Source of the DNA: Treponema sp.
GTDB lineage: Bacteria > Spirochaetota > Spirochaetia > Treponematales > Treponemataceae
Direction: 5' to 3'
DNA: 35,832 bases
NCBI GenBank assembly: GCA_017619795.1
Contig: JAFZRP010000007.1
Span: forward strand, 1-35,832
The notes under the pieces are model-generated. The model was not told the DNA's origin. It made no database searches and saw only the letters and a program-made list of their open reading frames with translations. The position numbers and the translations under genes were made by a program. Below are positions 30,433 through 35,832 of the stretch, piece by piece (within the stretch, counting starts at the first letter, position 1; each line of letters starts with the position of its first letter).

Positions 30433-32872
30433 CTTTAATCCTCCAGATAAAAATATTTTTTATGTTTTTGGAACTTAAATAAAATACAAAGGATAAAATT
30501 GCAATAAGACAAAGCGGCAGCAGAACATATTCACTCAAAATATTCGGAATGAGCTTAAAGCCCGAAGCATACATTATTACATTCATTGCAAGATCAAGCA
30601 CGACATTGCCAACAGCATAAGTAAGCACTGCGCCAAGCACAAAGCCTGCTGCCACCAGAATGATTATCCTTAAATAATGCCAGAGCCTTATCTTATTAAA
30701 AGTAAATCCAAGCGACTTGAGCATTGCAATATCAGAGGCTTCTTCTTCTATAAATACTTTTTCATACAAGGCAGTATTCAAAATCATTACGATAAGCACA
30801 AGCAAGGTAAGAATCCATTTTAAAGTCAAAAATATAGCTTCATTAGGCTTTATCAAAAGTTCATTTAAATATTCTTCGCCGGTCATTACATTTTCTCTTC
30901 CATAAAGCCGGCAGATTTTTTCAAAATAATAGGGCTTCTGTTCTTCTGGAACTAAAAGCCTGCTTGAAACAAGTCTGCCTGAATCAGTTTGAACAGAAGT
31001 TACCTGAATCGGCGCAAAGTCAGTCTTGTCCGGGCTCATTACTAATAAGCAGGCATTTGAACAGGTATCTGTAAAGCCGGTAATAATAAAATCTTCTGTC
31101 AGTTCAATATATCCAAGCTTGTCTGCTTTCTGGTATTTTACAGTAATCAGGTCTCCTTTTTTTAAACCAAATTTCTTTGCAGGAACATAATTTATTGTAA
31201 CTTCATTCGGATTCTGAGGCGGAAGGCTCCCTTTTCTAAAGGTGACATTATTTAATTCTTTAATACCGAATACTATCCCGGCTAAATATTCTTTTCCGTC
31301 TATTATGGCATTTCCCTTTGAATAACAGGCGGTTTCAATAGAAGCGGGAATACCATTTTTATTTAATTCTTTACTAATTAAATCATTTACTCCTTTCACA
31401 GTTCCGTCCGATTTGTAATAATATTTTTCCAGCTCCTCCTGCGGCAGCTGTATATAAAAATCTATAGGACCCATCATCTGATTTTTATATAAAAAATCCC
31501 AGCTTAAAACAGTGTCCTTTAATTGAAAAGCAATTAAAATGATTGCAAAACCAAAAATATAGGAAAAAGCCAGAAATATATAACGTTTAAATCTTCCAAG
31601 AATATCTGTCAGGGCAAGGAACAAAGGAACTTTAATATGTCTGCACTTTGAAAGCTCAAGCCCAGGAATTTTCTTAAAACGTTCACTTTTGTTATCACCC
31701 CTGATTGCATTTATTATGCTTATTTTATTGATTTTTCTAAGCAGTAGGCAGATAAACAAAATTATCAAAGCAGTAAAGAGAATACCCGAAATTATTCCTA
31801 TGGCAGTTTCCATACCGGCAGAAGGCTTAATTATATTTATCATTACAGAATCTAAGAGAATGTTGGCAAGCGGAATACCGGCAAATATGGCAAAGGCACC
31901 GCTTATAAGTGAAAAGAATACAAATTTTGCAGTAAGTAAAAGCTTAAAGGCTAAAGAATTAACTCCTATTGCTTTGAAAATACCAAGACTTCTTTCTTCC
32001 CTTTTGATTATTGAAGTAAGCGTAAAGCGCAGCATCATATAAACAAGCAGAATCAAAAATACAGCAATGGCAGTACAAAAAATTGACACAATTGAAGTCA
32101 TAAGCTTACTGCCTTCAAAAGGAATTGAGGCATAGTAAGTATTAAGCTTTTCCAGCCCCTGTGCATTTTCAAGATCTGAAAACAACTCATTTATGATTTC
32201 TGAATCACCGAAAGACCTTGTCTTTATTTCCCAATTATTCCAAATTAAAGGAGATTCTGAAGCAATTTTTTGATAATCATTATCCGATAAAAGAAGCCTG
32301 AAAAACATATAAATTGAAGTATCTTTATAAACAGTGCTTACTGTAAATTCATAAGTGTTTCCTACTTGGGTAATAAGCTTTAATTTGTCGCCCGCTTTGA
32401 TTTTATAATTTGTATTCATCCAATGCGGAATTGCAATAGCTCCCTTCTGAACACTAAAAGGCTTATCATCCATGTCAAATGCAAGATTTGTTTTATCAGG
32501 CATTTTTGAAATGTAAAATGGAGTTGAAGAAACAAATGGCTGCGCAGTTATGCTTATATCATTTATATAAATATTTTCCGGACTGATGCTGATTACGTCT
32601 GTACAGTTATAAAACTCAATTTCTTCCCGACTCGCAAGCCAGTTTTCAGTTGCCTTATGCTTTTGTTCATAATTACTTACGCTTTTGGCAGTTATAATAA
32701 AGCCGTCTGTGGAATTTGCAAGATTATAAGAATTATTAAAGCCCACAAGCGTTGCATAAAGCAGGATTGCACCGGTTACAACAAGGATTGAGCTTACAAT
32801 CATAGAAATAAAAATGCAGAAATTGAGACCGGGACTTTCTTTTAAATCTTTTTTTAAGATTTTGAAAAACAT
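30425..32872 (-). CDS. FtsX-family ABC permease, 815 aa
   Basis: A large permease: TM1 about 17-44, a long extracytoplasmic domain (about 45-255), a first FtsX-type block of three helices (about 260-385), another helix near 435-455, a second extracytoplasmic domain (about 460-680) and a second FtsX block (about 690-810). Such duplicated FtsX permeases extract or move hydrophobic molecules such as lipoproteins or peptide antibiotics from the membrane, coupled to a LolD-type ATPase. AGAGG lies before the ATG. Confidence 0.88.
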   Translation of the reverse strand: MFFKILKKDLKESPGLNFCIFISMIVSSILVVTGAILLYATLVGFNNSYNLANSTDGFIITAKSVSNYEQKHKATENWLASREEIEFYNCTDVISISPENIYINDISITAQPFVSSTPFYISKMPDKTNLAFDMDDKPFSVQKGAIAIPHWMNTNYKIKAGDKLKLITQVGNTYEFTVSTVYKDTSIYMFFRLLLSDNDYQKIASESPLIWNNWEIKTRSFGDSEIINELFSDLENAQGLEKLNTYYASIPFEGSKLMTSIVSIFCTAIAVFLILLVYMMLRFTLTSIIKREERSLGIFKAIGVNSLAFKLLLTAKFVFFSLISGAFAIFAGIPLANILLDSVMINIIKPSAGMETAIGIISGILFTALIILFICLLLRKINKISIINAIRGDNKSERFKKIPGLELSKCRHIKVPLFLALTDILGRFKRYIFLAFSYIFGFAIILIAFQLKDTVLSWDFLYKNQMMGPIDFYIQLPQEELEKYYYKSDGTVKGVNDLISKELNKNGIPASIETACYSKGNAIIDGKEYLAGIVFGIKELNNVTFRKGSLPPQNPNEVTINYVPAKKFGLKKGDLITVKYQKADKLGYIELTEDFIITGFTDTCSNACLLVMSPDKTDFAPIQVTSVQTDSGRLVSSRLLVPEEQKPYYFEKICRLYGRENVMTGEEYLNELLIKPNEAIFLTLKWILTLLVLIVMILNTALYEKVFIEEEASDIAMLKSLGFTFNKIRLWHYLRIIILVAAGFVLGAVLTYAVGNVVLDLAMNVIMYASGFKLIPNILSEYVLLPLCLIAILSFVFYLSSKNIKNIFIWRIKDE

Positions 32873-32880
32873 TCTTACCT

Positions 32881-33744
32881 CTATTTTGCCGGAATATCAA
32901 GCTTAATGCGTACTTCTTCGGTTTTTGCCTTTACAAAGCTTTCCCATTCTGCCTTTGTATACTGCTTTTTTTCCTTAAGCTCTATCAAAGTGTTTTCAAA
33001 AACTGTTCCGCTCATGTGAATTTCAGTTTTTACAAGATTATAATTTGAATCTGACCTGTCAAACCAGAAAATCTGCTTTTCTTTTTTAGGATTTCCCTTT
33101 TTATCAAGAACTACTGCCTCCCACTTGTCGCAGCTTTTGCCATTTACGTTTTCTACTCCCGCATAAGTTACCTTCTGGCTCTGTGCCTTTAATACAGTAT
33201 ATATACCGACAGTAAATTCCTTTATTCCGCTCTTTAAAAACCTCATGGAAAACCATAAATCCGTCTGCCCGCCCGAAATTTCATAGGAAGGAAGGCTCAG
33301 CAATTCAACATTTCCCGAAATTGAAGCCTCTTTTTTCAAAAGATTTATATAAGTCATAGTTCCATGGAGCTTTTTGGCTTTTATATCAAGAGTTCCTTCA
33401 GTTGTTCCATTAGAATTTCTTATTTTTGCATAAGTATAAGGGTTTGTATTGTAAAAATAATCATAACAAAAGCATTCACTGTTATAGGTCTGCTTGCCTA
33501 CCTGAATCAAGGGGGCCAGGCTGCTCAAATCATATAAGCTCAAAAAGGTATTTTCGTCTTCCTGATAGATATAAAACTCGTAAGACTGATCCTTATCCAT
33601 GTTCGAAGCCTTATAAACAAAGCAGGTCCCGGTCTGAGCAGCGGCTTTTTGCTTATCATAAGAAAAAGGAAGCTCTGAATTCTGTGCAAAAACCCCTGAA
33701 AAACCAAAAACTAACATAAAAACAATGATTATTTTTCTTTTCAT
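32881..33744 (-). CDS. Secreted periplasmic protein, first gene of the ABC operon
   Basis: A signal peptide (1-20, ending VFAQ) precedes a beta-rich domain of about 265 residues. The features (a strand-rich sheet with NGKSCDKWEAVVLDKKGNPK, then QIFWFDRSD) recall LolA/DUF3108-like periplasmic carriers, but this is only a fold-level impression. It is separated by 8 bp from the permease gene. Two TTTAGGATA repeats precede it. It could be the soluble partner of the transporter. Confidence 0.6.
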   Translation of the reverse strand: MKRKIIIVFMLVFGFSGVFAQNSELPFSYDKQKAAAQTGTCFVYKASNMDKDQSYEFYIYQEDENTFLSLYDLSSLAPLIQVGKQTYNSECFCYDYFYNTNPYTYAKIRNSNGTTEGTLDIKAKKLHGTMTYINLLKKEASISGNVELLSLPSYEISGGQTDLWFSMRFLKSGIKEFTVGIYTVLKAQSQKVTYAGVENVNGKSCDKWEAVVLDKKGNPKKEKQIFWFDRSDSNYNLVKTEIHMSGTVFENTLIELKEKKQYTKAEWESFVKAKTEEVRIKLDIPAK

Positions 33745-33758
33745 AGTATTTCCTTAAG

Positions 33759-33784
33759 TTTAGGATACACCACTTTTTAGGATA
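33759..33784 (-). promoter_or_regulatory. TTTAGGATA direct repeats upstream of the operon
   Basis: Two exact copies (33759-33767 and 33776-33784) start 17 bp apart, just upstream of the first gene of the operon. They could be sites of the OmpR-type regulator encoded downstream. No convincing -35/-10 pair is seen nearby. Confidence 0.35.
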
Positions 33785-33831
33785 AAACATTAAAAAATTG
33801 TTAAACTTTTTAGATTTTTCAATACAAAAAA

Positions 33832-33906
33832 GGGGCGCCTGCCCCTCGTCCGCACTTCGTTGCGTCCTACCCCCTCGCCTAGGGGCTCCCGCCCCTAAAA
33901 CCCCGA
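33832..33906 (+). repeat. GC-rich dispersed repeat, copy 2
   Basis: Nearly identical to 21776-21850, same orientation on the plus strand, and touching the KilA-N stop codon. It may serve as a bidirectional transcript end between two minus-strand genes. Confidence 0.75.
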
Positions 33907-34734
33907 TTATTTAATTTCTTTCATAAGCATTCTTCTTTCAACATTTTCAAGAACTTTCATTTGCTGAATTGCTATTTTATTTAATCTTTCAAGACGTTCA
34001 CGTTGCGAAACTCCGTCGTTAATAAAAACAGCATTCAAATTTTCCATATTGCTAAGACAGATAAGTTGATTAATAGTCGCATAATCACGGATATTTCCAT
34101 TTAATTCTGGATTTAATTCACGCCATTGTTTTGCTGTCATTCCAAACATTGCAACATTTAATAAATCTGCTTCATCCGAATAAACAAAAGATTTTTGTTG
34201 TTGTGTTAGTTCTGGTGGAATAAGATTATTTTTTATTGCATCTGTATGTATATGATAATTTATTTTTGCAAGTTCTCGTTTGGCACTCCAACCAATCTGC
34301 TTTTGCTCTTCTTCTTTTAGTCTCTGATATTCACGAATTAGATAATATTTAAATTCCGGACTTAACCATGAACCGAATTCAAATGCAATATCTTTATGTG
34401 CATAGGTTCCACCATATCGACCAGCACTTGAAATTATTCCTATTGCATTTGTTTTCTCAATCCATTGTTTAGCAGAAAGAATATAACCGTTACTTCCTGC
34501 ATTAAATCTAATGTTACTGAATTCCGTAACATTAAAATTAGGATTATTGATTTGTTCCCATATTCCAAGAAAATCAATTGCAAATCTAGTACTAAGCCAA
34601 TGAGATATTACAAGTCCTGTAGATTCTGCATTTTTAAATTTTGCCATATCTGTTAGACATACATAATCCTCATTCAGATTTTTAATAATTGAAATTATAC
34701 TTCCTTCAACTTCCATTTTATTAATTTTTGACAT
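33907..34734 (-). CDS. KilA-N domain protein, 275 aa
   Basis: Residues about 20-140 form a KilA-N domain (DYVCLTDMAKFKNAE, ISHWLSTR, WIEKTNAIGI, GRYGGTYAHKDIAFEFGSWL, SPEFKYYLIREYQRL), a DNA-binding fold typical of phage antirepressors and large DNA viruses. The C-terminal part (about 140-270) is helical with ERLERLNKIAIQQM. It stands alone, without other phage genes. GAGG lies nine bases before the ATG. It may be a relic of a lost element or a stand-alone regulator. Confidence 0.85.
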   Translation of the reverse strand: MSKINKMEVEGSIISIIKNLNEDYVCLTDMAKFKNAESTGLVISHWLSTRFAIDFLGIWEQINNPNFNVTEFSNIRFNAGSNGYILSAKQWIEKTNAIGIISSAGRYGGTYAHKDIAFEFGSWLSPEFKYYLIREYQRLKEEEQKQIGWSAKRELAKINYHIHTDAIKNNLIPPELTQQQKSFVYSDEADLLNVAMFGMTAKQWRELNPELNGNIRDYATINQLICLSNMENLNAVFINDGVSQRERLERLNKIAIQQMKVLENVERRMLMKEIK

Positions 34735-34784
34735 AAAACATACCTCTTTATTAAGTTATAATCAGGTTAACAACCCGATGAGAG

Positions 34785-34813
34785 AATAAATTCCCCCACT
34801 ATATATATGTCAA
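34785..34813 (-). promoter_or_regulatory. Promoter of the KilA-N gene
   Basis: TTGACA (34808-34813) and TTTATT (34785-34790) on the minus strand, 17 nt apart; GGTTAACAACC follows in the leader and could be an operator. Confidence 0.45.
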
Positions 34814-34906
34814 AAAAAATGGATTTTTTACAAAAATTTTGAAAGAATTTTAAAAATTTTATAAAAAAATGATCGATAAATCTCTTAAGCCACCCCTCCA
34901 AAAATC

Positions 34907-34935
34907 TTCCCAAAACTACATTATTATAGTATAAT
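34907..34935 (+). promoter_or_regulatory. Promoter of the HdrB-like gene
   Basis: TTCCCA (34907-34912) and TATAAT (34930-34935), 17 nt apart. The rest of the 34735-34973 gap is AT-rich with nothing else identifiable. Confidence 0.45.
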
Positions 34936-34973
34936 GTTTTGACTAATTTTCTAGTATTTTAATGGGAGCAAGT

Positions 34974-35768
34974 ATGACATATTCTTATTTTCCGGGGTGT
35001 ACGCTTAAAAACAAGGCCGTTGACCTTGACGTTTATGCGCGCAAATCTGCGGAAACATTAGGATTCACACTTGAAGAAATTCCTGAATGGCAGTGCTGCG
35101 GCGGAGAATATCCGATGGGCAAGGACGAATTTGCTACAAAGCTTTCGTCTATTCGTGCTCTTGCCGATGCACATAAGGCCGGTCATGAATTGGTAACACT
35201 TTGTTCTGCCTGCTACAACGTAATTAAACAGGTTAATAACGATGTACAGACAGACGAACTTGTTGACTTTAAGGTGAATAACTACCTCAAACAAGATGAG
35301 ATTGAGTATCACGGCGAAACAAAGGTTCTTCACTACCTTGAAGTTCTTCGTGATGTAGTTGGCTGGGACAACGTAAAAGCTGCTGTAAAGAATCCTTTCA
35401 CCGGTAAAAAAATCGGTGCTTATTATGGTTGTCTTCTTCTTCGTCCGGGAAAAGTTCTTGGACTTGACGATCCTGAAAATCCAAAGATTCTTGAGGATTT
35501 TATTAAGGCTATCGGCGGAACACCTGTAATTTATGCTCAGCGTAATGAATGCTGCGGCGCTTACACAATGTTCGAAGATGAAAACATTCCAAAGACACGT
35601 GCTGCTAAGATTCTTGGCAATGCACAGGATATGGGTGCAGACCTTCTGGTAACAAGCTGCCCTCTTTGCCGCTACAACCTTCTTAAAAACAAGGGCGAAA
35701 GCAACGTTCAGATTATTTACTTTACAGAACTGCTTGCACAGGCTCTGGGCTTAAAGGAGGCTGAATAA
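34974..35768 (+). CDS. HdrB-like CCG-domain iron-sulfur protein
   Basis: A 264-residue protein with the two CCG (DUF224) domains of heterodisulfide reductase subunit B: YFPGC...CCGGE...CSACYN in the first half and YGCLLLRP...ECCGAY...CPLCRYN in the second. These cysteines bind noncubane [4Fe-4S] clusters. In non-methanogens such proteins work in electron-transfer complexes with HdrA/HdrC-type partners. ATG 34974 is preferred (GGAG five bases upstream; starts MTYSYFPGC as in the family). It overlaps the next gene by one base (TAATG). Confidence 0.9.
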   Translation: MTYSYFPGCTLKNKAVDLDVYARKSAETLGFTLEEIPEWQCCGGEYPMGKDEFATKLSSIRALADAHKAGHELVTLCSACYNVIKQVNNDVQTDELVDFKVNNYLKQDEIEYHGETKVLHYLEVLRDVVGWDNVKAAVKNPFTGKKIGAYYGCLLLRPGKVLGLDDPENPKILEDFIKAIGGTPVIYAQRNECCGAYTMFEDENIPKTRAAKILGNAQDMGADLLVTSCPLCRYNLLKNKGESNVQIIYFTELLAQALGLKEAE

Positions 35769-35832
35769 TGCTTGCTAAAGAAATAGAACAAATCAAGGAA
35801 ATAATCCTTTTAAAATCAGGTGTAAATCCTAA
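35768..35832 (+). CDS. Start of the next gene, possibly HdrC-like, truncated by the window
   Basis: ATG at 35768 with AAAGGAGG seven bases upstream, overlapping the HdrB-like stop. The 21 codons visible (with KEIEQIKEIILLKSGVNP) have the helical start and the SGxNP just before where HdrC proteins place their first cysteine motif. HdrC-like is likely from context, not proven. Confidence 0.55.
   Translation, partial: MLAKEIEQIKEIILLKSGVNP

Noticed and set aside
25196..33744. Envelope operon as part of the fumC-linked insertion
   Set aside because: The orphan fumC tail abuts its last gene, so the operon was the neighbour before the insertion; base composition also matches the core genes.

Overview
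The window looks like chromosome from an AT-rich, host-associated spirochaete, most likely a gut or rumen Treponema. This is inferred from the gene families, the lactate/malate dehydrogenase-fumarase pair and the HdrB-type protein; no rRNA or other definitive marker is present. It holds two accessory blocks in a conserved background.

Block 1 (1 to about 18,950) is the right part of a prophage or phage-like element, integrated at the 3' end of a tRNA-Gly(TCC) gene. Read on the minus strand from the tRNA inward it has a tyrosine integrase, a small excisionase-type HTH protein, small and large terminase, portal, a LuxR/NarL-type regulator, prohead protease, HK97-type capsid, three connector-like genes, then (after an interruption) two tail-like genes and a lysis module (XhlA-like protein, NlpC/P60 endolysin, holin). 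The interruption at about 3.5-9.5 kb is a defence island. It contains a divergent type II restriction-modification pair (C5 methyltransferase with an N-terminal HTH; MvaI/BcnI-type nuclease), a membrane-anchored Mrr-type nuclease, and three genes I cannot identify. No tape measure, replication or repressor gene is visible. A 62-bp sequence with a 23-bp tandem repeat occurs twice, identically, upstream of the head operon and of the tail operon. At both places a -10-like hexamer lies at the same 17-nt spacing. The core TCTAGAC also recurs three times at exact 12-bp spacing upstream of int. I read this as a phage regulon. A roughly 120-nt nested stem structure lies between the capsid and connector genes.

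Centre (18.9-21.8 kb): tRNA-Gly (minus) and tRNA-Ser(GGA) (plus), each with its own promoter and terminator, then an L-lactate/malate dehydrogenase family gene and fumC.

Block 2 (about 21.46-24.89 kb) is an insertion at the 3' end of fumC. It left an intact fumC and, 3.1 kb further on, an orphan second copy of the last 102 codons that differs at about 10% of positions, mostly silently. Between them lie a GC-rich dispersed repeat, a decayed toxin-like gene remnant, and a five-gene operon: a 69-residue hydrophobic secreted peptide, a SpoIIM/DUF95-type membrane protein, a second membrane protein, an ABC ATPase and an ABC permease. This is the gene complement of a circular-bacteriocin-like or related antimicrobial peptide system.

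Downstream (25.2-33.7 kb, minus) is a long envelope operon: periplasmic protein, FtsX-type permease, LolD/MacB-type ATPase, an Ntn-hydrolase-like lipoprotein, an OmpR-type regulator, a sensor kinase and an outer-membrane barrel protein. It resembles an antimicrobial-sensing and detoxification module. An orphan KilA-N gene follows, bordered by the second copy of the GC-rich repeat. The window ends with an HdrB-type iron-sulfur protein gene and the first 21 codons of its partner.
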